A stretch of DNA of 64,000 nucleotides from Adiantum capillus-veneris (GCA_014529385.2 CM043942.1:56793340-56857339), one strand, 5' to 3'; counted from the first letter of the stretch, positions 22,250-32,500 are shown. Numbers and translations: made by a program. Notes: a model not told the origin generated them from the sequence alone.

Positions 22250-23572
22250 GGGAGGGGGTATAGCGGCTTAGTACTTAGGCACCACAAAAGGAGGGCGAAA
22301 CTGCACACCCTTCACTCACATACACAAGCTCATTCCAAACACAAGACTAGGTGGAGATTCCGCACACCTCACATGGGCAAAACATTGCAAGAAAACATAC
22401 TCACAAAACCTCAAGCTTTATTTAGAGAATAAGGCGATGAAATGGGGAGCATAGGGTAGGGGAATGAGAAGGGAGAGAGTGGTAGAGCACATGGCGGATA
22501 GGTGGGAGTTGATGGCGAAGACTCGCACGAGGGTTATGACCATCATCTTTCATTTAGTTGCCCTTCATCTTCCATAGCCAAGGGTGTAGAGGTCATGCTA
22601 GAGTATCAAGATGGTGATTGGGGTGATGGTGATGGTGTGGGTGTGTGTGTGTGCACTAGGCACACACAATGCATAGTGTGATCTTTGGTGATGTTGTGTG
22701 TGTGTGTGTGTGTGTGATGGTGACCCCTCTTTATATAGGGGAGGAGGGGGGAGAAATTCTAGAATTTAGAAATGAAGAAATCATTATCTACATAGGCCAT
22801 GTGACTGTGGGCCCCACTTGTCTGGTTGTGTGTATATGTGCCAGAACAGCAGTCTCATGAGAGAGAGACTAAGAGAGAGAGATGGGTTGATGAAAAAAAA
22901 GTGAGAGGTGACATGGAGAATAAAGTAATTACAAGAGGGGAGAGAGGGGAGTGTGTTTAGAGGTGAATCTGTGTGCAGATGTGTGTGAACACAAGAAAAA
23001 TCAGGTAACCACCGGGTGGGGATGGGTCTGTGGGCACCTTTTTCAATGAAATTGAGTGTGTGTGAGTGTGGGGGAGGTTATTTATCTACAAGACAAGAGA
23101 CATGGCACCCTTTAGAGAGAGAGGGGGGTATTTGGGTCATGGGATATGATAGGAGAGAGAAAGAGGGGGTGGGGTATACTATTTTGGAAGATAGGGTAAG
23201 TTGCATGTGAGTTAGGGTGCATTATTGGTGAGTTATAATGCATTATTGGTGAGAGGTGGGGTAGCTTGAGGGAAGAGAGAAAGGAGAAAGGACAAGGGGA
23301 AGAGAGAGGGGGTTGATCTTTTGAGTGGAGGAGAGGAAAAGGGACACACGACGGGACATCAGTGAAGAAAAAGGAGGCAAGGTGGGGATGGGCTGCCCCG
23401 CAGGCATGAGGTGGCCTATTTTACCTTTCTCATATATTTACATAATCATACTTTATTTTTTTTTCTTACTTTTCCAATGCCTTTTATCACTCCCTCCCTA
23501 AGAGGAGGTTTCCATGGGGTGGGGACGAGAGAAGAGGGGTATGGGAGCTTGGCTTGTGAAAAGCCCCCATCA
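21993..23572 (-). repeat. Element A 3' LTR (left copy, 1580 bp)
   Basis: Matches 27467-29063 along its length. It contains (GA)n at about 22206-22247, (TG)n at about 22695-22716 and a minus-strand TATA at 22731-22740. Apparent ORFs inside (for example 22669-22860 and 23016-23210) recur in both copies and are LTR sequence, not genes. Confidence 0.9.
22729..22740 (-). promoter_or_regulatory. TATA box of element A LTR
   Basis: The minus strand reads CCCTATATAAAG. The same box is in the right LTR at about 28220-28231, and a related one lies in the B LTR at 19026-19037. Downstream on the minus strand a (CA)n run begins about 15 bases away, so transcription should start within or near it. Confidence 0.7.
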
Positions 23573-23575
23573 TTA

Positions 23576-23590
23576 GCCCTCCCCTTTTGG
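23576..23590 (-). other. Element A polypurine tract
   Basis: The minus strand reads CAAAAGGGGAGGG shortly before the LTR start TGATGGGG. The equivalent site in B (AAAGCAGAGGG) is in the same position. Confidence 0.75.
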
Positions 23591-24850
23591 CTAGAGGCAT
23601 TCATGTCTCTAGCTCTGTTTCTTCTTCCGCTTAGCTGTAGGATCCGATATCGAGTTGCCTTCTGAACTAGCCATTCCATTTGGCCATTGGTGAGATTTCT
23701 GGGATCGTCATGAATCTGTAATAGGTCCGAGTGATAACTTGTTCCTTGGAATAGTGTCGGTTGATTAAAGGGGAAGCCCATGGCTTCCAGAACATTGTGC
23801 CAATGTCCTCCTGGATCCCAAGTGAAAAATAGGATCATTGTTTGCAGTGTCCGAACAATAAAATTTGCATGCCAAATTGGATCAAATTTGTAACACCAGT
23901 AGCGAGAGGGGAAATGAGCATCTTGGCTCCTGCAAAGACAAAACTGAAAATTATGATTCCCAAGAGTGTACCAAGAATCCACCATATATGGCCGCCTTGT
24001 TGGTGTGGTGAGCTCAAGTTGTCTTTTGAATCCTACTTACTGCCATGACTAGAAAAAACTGCGAGCATATCATGCTTCTTTTGGGTGTGCTCAAACATGT
24101 CAGCTTCCTTTACTGATGCTAATAGCAAGCCACCTACCTTGCGGCTTAAATTCAAGCGTAATCCACTTACCTTTCTCCAAAGAGAGGATGCACTATTTGT
24201 AACAAAATTGTACCAAATTGCGAATGAGGTCTTCATTCTTGCATTCTATTAGGCTTTTGTCTATCGATGGCTCCTTTGTTCTTATCTCCATGCTGATCTT
24301 CTCTCTATATGTTAGAGCAGCTAGCCATAGCCATAGGTCTGATGCATCCCATGCAAACACAATGCTGTGTTGTGGAGGAGTTTGGAACATCCTTAAAAAG
24401 TTGGCAGCATATTGATCATCAAACTTACTCTGAACACCCTCACATAAACTGGAGGCATTACCCATCTCCAAGTTTATAACACCCTTCAGTAGACTAGAGG
24501 CATTACCCATCTCTAAGTCTATAACACTACACAATAAAGTCTTGCTCGGCTGCCAAGCCTCTGGAGAAATATCCAACTCCAAACCTTCAGTCATACTTAC
24601 CTCTTCGTTATGGTCCTCAAGTGAAACTACCTTGATGCAAGATTCCTTTAGCTTGCTACACTGTCCTGGGTCCATGCTGGTGCACAGGCTTCCGTTTTCA
24701 AAGCCCTCCCCTTTGATTGATATGTTGTCCACCTTCTGCAAAGCCTTGCTAGCAGGCTGGTTTTCCTCTTCTCTTGTATCTTTCATGCCCTTTGCATTCC
24801 TCTTACTCTGACGAGGCCTAATCAACACTTTACACCTTCTTACGCTTACT
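23591..24850 (-). pseudogene. Element A 3' region: hydrophilic ORF, hydrophobic segment and DPGG...MGFPF block
   Basis: The minus-strand frame 24828-24193 (211 codons) is hydrophilic and holds a tandem 16-residue duplication (LEMGNASSL twice). It ends ECKNEDLIRNLVQFCYK. The frame 24017-23835 has a strongly hydrophobic run, WWILGTLLGIIIFSFVFAGA, that reads as a transmembrane helix. The next frame then reads WDPGGHWHNVLEAMGFPF. Frame changes separate the pieces. Element B keeps the hydrophobic and DPGG blocks in the same order, so they were once coding. The position, downstream of gag and before the 3' LTR, is where envelope-like genes sit in some gypsy elements. I do not recognise the family. 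Confidence 0.55.
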
Positions 24851-24858
24851 GCCCAATG

Positions 24859-26087
24859 CTATCGATTGATCGCTTTGGTGCCTATTTCATTCAAGGTTAA
24901 AGATGTACTCACATTTGTAACACAATTTTCTTGACTTACCTCCCCCACTTGGGTAGCATCTTTTGATTCTTTAAACTCTTGTTCCACTGCTTCAGTTCTT
25001 TGAATAAACTTCTCACTTGATCCTTCTTCGGTTACCTTCATCTTGACCTCTTCTGCAAGACCAATGATACTTGGTGTGCGGGTACCAATTGATGGTGGGC
25101 ATAGGATGATTGTAAGTGGTGATTGTGGCGGTGGTTGCATTGGTGACTGGCATTGAACTGGTGTGGCTAGATGTGGTTGCACCGTTGGTGGTGGGATTTG
25201 AACAGGTGGGATTGGTTGCCTGAGTGGCGGTGGTGTTCTTGGTGGAGAGATCTGATTCTGTCTCCCCCCTCTATTGAAATTCTGCCTCCTTGGGTGTGGG
25301 CAGTAGTACATTCCACGGCCATCTTCCTCGTAGTTGTAACAATGGTACTCTGGGTTCTGCCTTCGTTGTCCTCTTCCTTGTTCTGTGTTCCTTCCAGGTG
25401 TATGCCCTTGCTGCACTAGATGCACATATAAACTCTCTAGCTGGGTGGTGATGTGACTCAGCAGGTCTTGCTCTTCTGATGCCTCCTGTGGTTGGACTCT
25501 ATGATTGGCTGTTGCAGTCACTGGGGTTGGTTGGGCCGAGCTTGTTTCCTCTGACTCGTTAACTCTTGCTTGCATGCGTAGCTTCTTGTCTTTAAGGCGG
25601 GCTACTTCGACTGCCAACTCATATGTTGCAGGAAACCTTCCCTTCACCTTCTCTCTAAGCGGCGACCATAGACCAGCAATGAAACGGTCCTTCTTTAGGA
25701 AAATAGGCGCTCCTTCACCTTCCTCCAGCGAGGCAACCCATCTCTCCCATAAGTCCACAAATTTAGACTCGTAGGTGGCATACTCCAGCAGGCCTCCTTG
25801 CTTTAATTATGTTAGTAACTGCCATAGCCTCTCCGAGGTTGTGCCTCCACCAAACCTCTTTACAAAAGTAGCCATTAACACATCCCATGCATTCTTGGTG
25901 GCCTGGGGCAATGCATTATACCAGGACTTGGCCTCTACTTTCATTAGTAGAGGAAAAATTCTAAGTTGTGAAGCGTCGTCATCTTTGTTGGAGATATATA
26001 AGCAATGTCGAAATCATCCAAAAAGTCGGTGGTGAGATCCTCTCCCTTCTTTCCACTGAACGTGGGGAAAGAAACACTTGCCATGGT
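24859..26087 (-). pseudogene. gag: Element A Gag
   Basis: The minus-strand ATG at 26087 begins MASVSFPTFSGKKGEDLTTD. After a frame change at about 25970 the gag domain reads KSWYNALP, FVKRFGGGTTSERLW and WSPLREKVKGRFPATYELA. The 25758-24859 frame (299 codons) covers the domain end, a Pro-rich segment (TPPPLRQPIPPVQIPPP) and a decayed zinc knuckle CYNYEEDGRGMYYC in which the second Cys and the His have changed. Particle assembly would be its job. Element B has the same region at 34896-35103 and 38360-39122. One in-frame stop (near 25805) and the knuckle changes show decay. Confidence 0.8.
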
Positions 26088-26433
26088 AGTGACTCAGGAA
26101 ATTACAAAACTCTTTTTCTTTTTTTTTCTTTTTTTTTTTAACATTACATTAACAGTAGCGGCTCATAGCAGCTTTTTACAGGGGTGGGTGGATAGGTTAA
26201 AACAAGATAAAGATAGAAACATTAAAGGAATGATGGTAATCTAATATGGGGAGAATGATAGGGTTCGGGGAATTGAGGATTTCTCCTAGTACTGCCGCAC
26301 CAATAGGTGTACGATCTTCTGTTGGTAGAAGACTTTCCTATCTACATAGATATTCACATGCATATGCTGCAAGAATCTGAATGGGAATGCCGTTGGCCCG
26401 TTTTCCATCATGCACAGAGGATGAAATACTTAC
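26088..26433 (-). other. Spacer between element A ORF3 and gag, no gene
   Basis: On the plus strand it contains a T-rich tract (26110-26140) and otherwise short frames. Element B has a recognisable diverged equivalent at 39166-39480, where the tract is replaced by long C and T runs. Confidence 0.5.
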
Positions 26434-26964
26434 TTATACTCTTACCGTGCCAGTGTTGATGAGTCGGCACATCCACAAGAGGTCGTCGCCTTTCATGGGC
26501 TCTACCTTTCCTTCGTTGCTCTGCACGTACGGGGTGATGGCGATGCGTCTGACCACTCCCAGCCTCTTGGCTAACAAAAATTGCATGTAATTTCCATCGT
26601 CGGCGTGTTGCATGAATTCTACTCCATTCAGTTGCAACTCGTCCCCAGCCCACTGGGTTTCTCCCATGGTAGAGAGCTTCTTCAGGATAAGTTGTACAGG
26701 GAGAGGAGGAAGATCCTCCACTCTCTTTCCAAAACAGCAAGAGCAGTAGCCGAACCACTCTTCTCTAGGACATGGGAATCTTCTTACCACTTCTTCTTCC
26801 GGATTGTCGAAGTGGATTGGTAGCACTCGCATGCGTCGTGCAAATCGATAGGCGACCTTTCGCCGCTTAGCTTCGGATGACTTCCTCTTTGGCAAACTGG
26901 GTACAACCCGGCTTTCTGAGATTGAAGCACTTGCTTGGCTAGATGCTTCTCCCTTCAGGGTCAT
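26434..26964 (-). CDS. Element A ORF3: unknown 176-residue protein
   Basis: An open frame begins MTLKGEASSQASASISESR. It has a basic patch (PKRKSSEAKRRKVAYRFARR), a cysteine cluster (EWFGYCSCCFGK) and a more ordered C-terminal half (VEFMQHADDGNYMQFLLAKR). No known domain is evident. It lies upstream of gag in an element without pol, and its ATG overlaps the stop of ORF2 as ATGA. It may be an N-terminal part of Gag displaced by frame changes, or a separate accessory protein. A nuclear or nucleic-acid binding role would fit the basic patch, but that is only inference. Confidence 0.5.
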   Translation of the reverse strand: MTLKGEASSQASASISESRVVPSLPKRKSSEAKRRKVAYRFARRMRVLPIHFDNPEEEVVRRFPCPREEWFGYCSCCFGKRVEDLPPLPVQLILKKLSTMGETQWAGDELQLNGVEFMQHADDGNYMQFLLAKRLGVVRRIAITPYVQSNEGKVEPMKGDDLLWMCRLINTGTVRV

Positions 26965-27170
26965 GTGTTTCCAGACTGGCTTATCTTCTCCTTGCCTTTG
27001 GCTCGAGCAGCCCCTTCAGGCCACTTTGGAGTTATAACTTTGACTGTAGTTTCTTTAGGGAAAAGAGGTCTCACCGTTTGCTTCCCTTCCTTGATGTGAA
27101 TGACTTCTTTGCGATGAATGTCGATGTAGATGACTTCAGCCCTTTCGCTGCCTTCATTGCTGGCACTCAT
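26961..27170 (-). CDS. Element A ORF2: small unknown ORF overlapping ORF1 and ORF3
   Basis: Sixty-nine codons starting MSASNEGSERAEVIYIDIHR, with a lysine-rich end. It overlaps the end of ORF1 by 17 bases and the start of ORF3 by 4 bases (ATGA). The charge pattern is similar to ORF3. It may be part of one ancestral ORF that 1-base indels have split into three. No domain recognised. Confidence 0.35.
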   Translation of the reverse strand: MSASNEGSERAEVIYIDIHRKEVIHIKEGKQTVRPLFPKETTVKVITPKWPEGAARAKGKEKISQSGNT

Positions 27171-27393
27171 TGACAGTGTGCCTTGGTTGACAACAGTGAT
27201 GGCACTTCACCGACCTCCCACTTGATGCTCTCAATTTATAGTTAGAACGAGTGACACGAGATGGAGAATTTACCTCTTGAATGCTGACGACACTACAACC
27301 TGGCAGTAGCACCTCAATGAAGGCGGCTAGTGCCTCCTTCGTCTCTTCTTCTTCCGTCCTCCAGTTAAAAAATTCCTTCATCCATTCGTCCAT
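27154..27393 (-). CDS. Element A ORF1: small protein with C-terminal zinc knuckle
   Basis: Seventy-nine codons starting MDEWMKEFFNWRTEEEETKE. The C-terminus has the CCHC knuckle CHHCCQPRHTVNEC (CX2CX4HX4C) followed by QQ and stop. A zinc knuckle at the very start of an element, upstream of the gag domain, is unusual, since it normally follows the capsid domain. It could bind element RNA. The ATG lies 73 bases after the LTR end. Confidence 0.5.
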   Translation of the reverse strand: MDEWMKEFFNWRTEEEETKEALAAFIEVLLPGCSVVSIQEVNSPSRVTRSNYKLRASSGRSVKCHHCCQPRHTVNECQQ

Positions 27394-27449
27394 TCACAAT
27401 AGTTTAGGGGTTTCAGTCTTGTAAACTGACGGGTTTCATGAAAAGATCC

Positions 27450-27466
27450 TCAGTGGTGGCACCAAA
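27450..27466 (-). other. Element A primer-binding region
   Basis: The minus strand after the LTR end (CCCGTCA) reads TTTGGTGCCACCACTGAG. TGGTGCCACC is in the primer-site position. I cannot assign the tRNA with confidence. Confidence 0.5.
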
Positions 27467-27677
27467 TGACGGGAGCAAAGCGAACCCTGAACCCCGACGG
27501 CCTCTAAAACACCGAGGACTGAATGGCGCGCCTCGAGCCTGTCATAGTAAAGCAAACAGGGGCACCACCTAGCTTCAACGGCTAGGACGCAAACAACACA
27601 CCACCATAACAAAGTTTTCATCCAAGAGAGATGGATGCTTGGGAGTAATGATGAAGAGGAAAGGGAATGAGATCGAG

Positions 27678-27720
<43 letters not shown>

Positions 27721-28156
27721 GGAAAGGGGTATAGCGGCTTAGTACTTAGGCACCACAAAAGGATGGCGAATCCGCACACCATTCACACATACACAAGCTC
27801 ACTCCAAACACAAGACTAGGTGGCGATTCCGCACACCTCACATGGGCAAAACATTGCAAGAAAACATACTCACAAAACCTCAAGCTTTATTTAGAGAATA
27901 AGGCGATGAAATGGGGAGCATAGGGTAGGGGTATGAGAAGGGAGAGAGTGGTAGAGCACATGGCGGATAGGTGGGAGTTGATGGCGAAGACTCGCACGAG
28001 GGTTATGGCCATCATCCTTCATTTAGTTGCCCTTCATCTTCCATAGCCAAGGGTGTAGAGGTCATGCTCAACACAAGCATGGTGATTGCGGTGATGGTGA
28101 TGGTGTGGGTGTGTGTGTGTGTGCACTAGGCACACACAGTGCATAGTGTGTTCTTT

Positions 28157-28209
<53 letters not shown>

Positions 28210-29063
28210 TGGTGACGCCTCTTTATATAGGGGAGGAGGGGGGAGAAATTCTAGAATTTAGAAATGAAGAAATCATTATCTACATAGGCCATGTGACTGT
28301 GGACCCCACTTGTCTGGCTGTGTGTATATGTGCCAGAATAGCAGTCTCATGAGAGAGAGACTAAGAGAGAGAGATGGGTTGATGAAAAAAAAGTGAGAGG
28401 TGATATGGAGAATAAAGTAATTACAAGAGGGGAGAGAGGGGAGTGTGTTCAGAGGTGAATCTGTGTGCAGATGTGTGTGAACACAAGAAAAATTAGGTAA
28501 CCACCGGGTGGGGATGGGTCTGTGGGCACCTTTTTCAATGAAACTGAGTGTGTGTGAGTGTGGGGGAGGTTATTTATCTACAAGACAAGAGACATGGCGC
28601 CCTTTAGAGAGAGAGGGGGGTATTTGGGTCATGGGATATAATAGGAGAGAGAAAGAGGGGGTGGGGTATACTATTTTGGAAGATAGGGTAAGTTGCATGT
28701 GAGTTAGGGTGCATTATTGGTGAGTTATAATGCATTATTGGTGAGAGGTGGGGTAGCTTGAGGGGAGAGAGAAAGGAGAAAGGACAAGGGGAAGAGAGAG
28801 GGGGTTGACCTTTTGAGTGGAGGAGAGGAAAAGGGACACACGGCGGGGCATCAGTGAACAAAAAGGAGGCAAGGTGGGGATGGGCTGCCCCGCAGGCATG
28901 AGGTGGCCTATTTTACCTTTCTCATATATTTACATAATCATACTTTATTTTTTTTCTTACTTTTCCAATGCCTTTTATCACTCCCTCCCTAAGAGGAGGT
29001 TTCCATGGGGTGGGGACGAGAGAAGAGGGGTATGGGAGCTTGGCTTGTGAAAAGCCCCCATCA
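27467..29063 (-). repeat. Element A 5' LTR (right copy, 1597 bp)
   Basis: Matches 21993-23572. Its (TG)n tract (about 28156-28208) is more than twice as long as in the left copy. The junction at 29063/29064 is marked by divergence from the left copy. Confidence 0.9.
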
Positions 29064-29161
29064 ATGTCTACCTCTTCTACATTGGTCTTACCATTTGTCA
29101 CTCCTTTGATGTGTTCCTTCACCTTCACCTTACTCTTACTTCCAAGACCGATGACACTTTA
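29064..29161 (-). pseudogene. Element B coding fragment between element A and the gypsy scrap
   Basis: The minus strand is open and reads KGVTNGKTNVEEVD, continuing in frame into 21990 when element A is removed. The plus strand resembles 24990-25075 of element A (CAAGACCGATGACACTT versus CAAGACCAATGATACTT), which places it downstream of B gag. Confidence 0.6.
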
Positions 29162-29196
29162 GCACCTCTTAAAAAATTGTGGGTTGTACTCTTCTC
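29162..29196 (+). other. Short left piece of the gypsy fragment that hosts Copia-2
   Basis: Unrelated to element A at this point. The homology to A resumes only at about 34896, so this piece and 34593-34895 appear to be one fragment split by Copia-2. Confidence 0.4.
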
Positions 29197-29389
29197 TGTT
29201 GGGGTATAAAGCCCAATGTGGTCGCCCAGGTAAGTGGGCGGGCCGGCAGGTATGTACACATATTCTTTTGTTAAAACCTAATAAGAACTCACTATGCTCT
29301 ACTCATTACAGTAGAGCGAGTTCACCATATCGTAGTGCTCTTCTTCTCGCACTCTCTCTCACGTCGCACTTCCGCTCGTACTCCTTCCA
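29197..29389 (+). repeat. Copia-2 5' LTR (193 bp)
   Basis: Begins TGTTGGGGTATAAAGCCC and ends CTCCTTCCA. The short length is normal for several copia lineages. Confidence 0.93.
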
Positions 29390-29390
29390 C

Positions 29391-29402
29391 TGGTATCAGA
29401 GC
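29391..29402 (+). other. Copia-2 primer-binding site, initiator-Met tRNA
   Basis: TGGTATCAGAGC, one base after the LTR end. Confidence 0.95.
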
Positions 29403-30320
29403 TCAGATCAAGGCTCGGGGCAGCACTGCAGGAGGCTAGAGTCACCAGCTCAGATTGGAGTGAAATTCGACAGGCGAAGACACGGCCCCAAATCTTGGGG
29501 TCATTCTGAGGTCATCTCGGCCACCGTTTGGCTTCGACAAAGGTCTGCGCAGGCCATTTTTGACTATGTGGTTTCGAAGGGTGCAGGTCCGACTCTGCAA
29601 ATTTGGGGTTTTCGGCCTACGACTGCAGGTGCTGAGGATATCGACACTCCCAGAGTGTTGATTTGTGGCTGTCTACACATCGAAGGATGGCTCACAGTTC
29701 TTGGAGGCGTGTCACATACGACACGGGCACATTTACACACAGACTGTAGGCGACATCCACTAGTTCATTAGGTAGCTTGTGTTTGCTGCTTGATATTCCA
29801 GATTCCATCCTGACATTGCAGGTACTTCCACATGGGATGTATTGTCAGAGATGATGATGTATCTTTGTTGAGGGTTTGCTGGCTATGAGTCATGCAAAAA
29901 ACAACCGCCGCAACGGTTACAACATACTATGGGAAATTTGTGGATGTATGACTTTGTGGGAAGTCTATGTACTATAGATTTACTGCATTTGTTGTTCAGC
30001 TTTGTTGAGGGTCGAGTTGAGGTTTGGGGGATTCTCGAATAGATCTGATTTCATGCTATACATTTCGGATTGCTTCTTTGCTTTACTGCCGTTGGCGCAG
30101 TCTATCTATGCTACAGACAGTGACAGACAGTGAGAGACAGTAGTGCAGGACAGGTTTACCCGCAGCTTACAGTGTCAGAGAGACAGTGTTTTTTGAGCTG
30201 TTTTTTGAGCTGTTGTACTTTTTTTTAGTACACAAGTACACACAAAATTTACAAAGGAACTTCTGACAAAATTTATGCAGAATCTGAACTTTCTTGGTTC
30301 ATTTTAAGGTTGAAATTTTT
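29403..30320 (+). other. Copia-2 untranslated leader
   Basis: About 0.9 kb without a convincing gene. The frame 29184-29771 crosses the LTR boundary and is not a gene. A GACAGACAGTGAGAGACAGT stretch at about 30116-30140 is a short degenerate repeat. Confidence 0.6.
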
Positions 30321-31890
30321 CAGAAAAAAGTAAAACTCTGAAAAAAAACTTTGCACAATCACAGCTCTCTGCAACTATCAACAAAGATGGAAACAATATC
30401 CATTTCCCATTGTGGAAGAAGGAGATTTGGCACGTGTTGGTACAAAAGAAGCAGATAAAACCTATAAATCTCAAGGGGATAAAACCAGAAGATATGGACG
30501 AAGATGAATGGAGCGAAATGGATGAATTGGCACTTTCTACCATTATGCTGACTTTGGCAGAAAGCGTTTACTCAATGTAGCAGACGAGATGTCGGCTTAT
30601 CAAGCATGGTTAAAGCTGAGTGATCTTTATGAGAAGCAGAGTGCAGCTTCATAGGTATACTAGCTTATGGAGCTTGTTGACTTGAAGATGAAAGAAGGGA
30701 CACCTATGTCCAATCATCTGAATGAATTCAACACAATCTATAGTCAGTTGTCAGCTTAAGGTGTCAAGTTTGATGAACCTGTTAGAGCTATGTTCCTGTT
30801 GATCACATTGCCGGAAAGTTGGGACACTTTTCGCACAGCTTTCAGTAATTTTGCACCTCCAGATGGTTTGAACATAGCAGGTGTAGAAGGAAGTCTGCTT
30901 ACTGAAGAAACCAATAGAAAGACAATGGACAAAGGAAAAGGAACAGCCTTAGTTGTCAGGGGAAGGACCAAAGAAAAGTACAAAGGTGGAAAGAGGAATC
31001 AGTCTCGTAGCAAGTCCCGCAGTGCTAAAGGCAAGAGTGACATAGAATGCTACCATTGTGGCAAGAAGGGTCACATGAAAAGAGACTGCAGAGAATGGAA
31101 AGCAGAAAAAGGCAAAGAGAAAGCTGAAGACCATGGTGAGAAGAACAAGTCCTCATTGAAGATTCAACAAATAAATGTGACAAACACTGTTGCAGAGGAT
31201 GACAGTCTAGTGTCAGGAGACATCTACTTCTTGAAGAATACAATGGACTCAGCTCTTCTTACAGCATCTGATGGAAATGCACTGAGTGACTGGATTATAG
31301 ACTCATGGGCATCACTTCATGTGTCTCCAAACAAGGAGTGGTTTACTTCTTATGTGACCACTAAAGGTCATGTTCGGCTAGGCAATGGGCAAACATGTGA
31401 GATCTTAGGTGTTGGAGATGTTCAATTGAAGTTTCAGAATGGCTCTTCTTTCACGCTGAAGAATGTGAGACATGTTCCCGCAATTACAAAGAGCTTGATC
31501 AGCACAGGTTTACTTGATGATGCTGGCTACGTCACCACTTTTGGACAGAACATGTGGAAGATATCCAAGGGTTCTATGACAGTAGCACATGGAGTAAAGT
31601 CTAGAGGAATTTACATGATTTATGTATCAAATGTCTCTAAAAATGTAATCAATGTAACCGAGCAGCCAAACGTTTCTTTGTGGCATAGCCGGTTAGGACA
31701 TATGTCCAAGAAGGGAATGGAAATCTTGTCTCATTCTGGTTATTTTCCTGGCTTTTCATTTAATGATTTTGAATTCTGTGAACATTGTCTATATGGTAAG
31801 CAAAAACAGCAAGAGATACATAGTTGGCATACAGTGATTGAGAGATATATTCCTTGTTTTGTAGTGGACCTATGCCTAACCTATCTCTAG
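30320..31890 (+). pseudogene. Copia-2 Gag and protease
   Basis: Gag begins near 30370 (HFPLWKKEIWHVLVQKK, DEDEWSEMDELALSTIMLTL) and passes through stops (near 30654 and 30760) into the frame 30790-31890. That frame has MFLLITLPESWDTFRTAFSN, a CCHC knuckle CYHCGKKGHMKRDC (from 31048) and the protease region. The active site reads WIIDSWASLHVSP, where the conserved DSGAS glycine is tryptophan. The pre-integrase signature LWHSRLGHMSKKGM and CEHCLYGKQ follow. A copia protease with DSW should be inactive. The element therefore could not process its own polyprotein even without the stops. Confidence 0.9.
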
Positions 31891-32500
31891 GGGGAGCTTC
31901 TTACTTTATGACATTTATAGATGATTACTCGAGGAAAGTATGGGTTTACTTTCTCAAGCACAAGGATGAAGCGTTTAGTGTTTTCAAAACGTTTATGACA
32001 CTTGTGGAGAATCAGAGTGGCAAGAAGCTTAAATGCTTACGCACTGACAATGGTGGAGAGTATGTTTCAAAGGCCTTTCAGGACTTTCGTGAGTCAAAAG
32101 GTATAAAACGTGAACTTACTGCTACTTACAATCCTCCTCAAAATGGTGTTGCTGAGAGGATGAATAGGACCATACAAGAGAAGGTCAGAAGTATGTTGTC
32201 TAATGCACAACTGCCAAATGGGTTTTGGGCTGAAGCTGTATCAACAGCTGTTCATCTTGTAAATAGATCTCCTAGCAAGGTTTTGCAAAAGGATTCAGTG
32301 CCAGAGATGGTATGGTCAGGCAAAATGCCCTCATACAAGCATCTCAGAGTCTTTGGCTGTGATCCATATACTCACGTTCCAAAGGAATTTAGGAACAAAC
32401 TTGAGCCAAAGAGTAGAAAGTGCATCTTTCTAGGCTATGGTAATTCTGGTGAGATGGGGTAAAGACTTTGGGATCCCGAATCTAGAAAGGTTGTCCGCAG
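31854..32500 (+). pseudogene. Copia-2 integrase core
   Basis: Carries FIDDYSRKVWVYFLKHKDEA, LRTDNGGEYVSKAF and NGVAERMNRTI, which give the D, D and E of the catalytic triad, then FWAEAVSTAVHLVNR and LRVFGCDPYTHVP. A frame change near 31855 separates it from the zinc-binding part, and a TAA at about 32460 ends the frame before the C-terminal linker. The catalytic residues themselves are intact. Confidence 0.92.

Larger units (their letters stand above)
21992..29063 (-). mobile_element. Element A: young non-autonomous LTR retrotransposon with gag and extra ORFs, nested in B
   Basis: LTRs at 21993-23572 and 27467-29063 start TGACGGGAGC and end CCCCATCA, and are nearly identical apart from (GA)n and (TG)n length. 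On the minus strand the interior runs primer site, three short ORFs, gag, a spacer, a hydrophobic 3' region, then a polypurine tract. No RT, RNase H or integrase is seen. The flanks ATGTG (21987-21991) and ATGTC (29064-29068) are a probable duplication with one change. Removing A rejoins an open reading frame of B, which supports the limits. Confidence 0.85.

Noticed and set aside
22669-23665. ORFs inside the element A LTRs, repeated at 28113-29162
   Set aside because: They exist twice because the LTR exists twice, contain microsatellite peptides and cross the promoter. Not genes.
29184-29771. 195-codon ORF at the Copia-2 start
   Set aside because: It crosses the LTR, the tRNA primer site and the leader, so it cannot be the Gag start.
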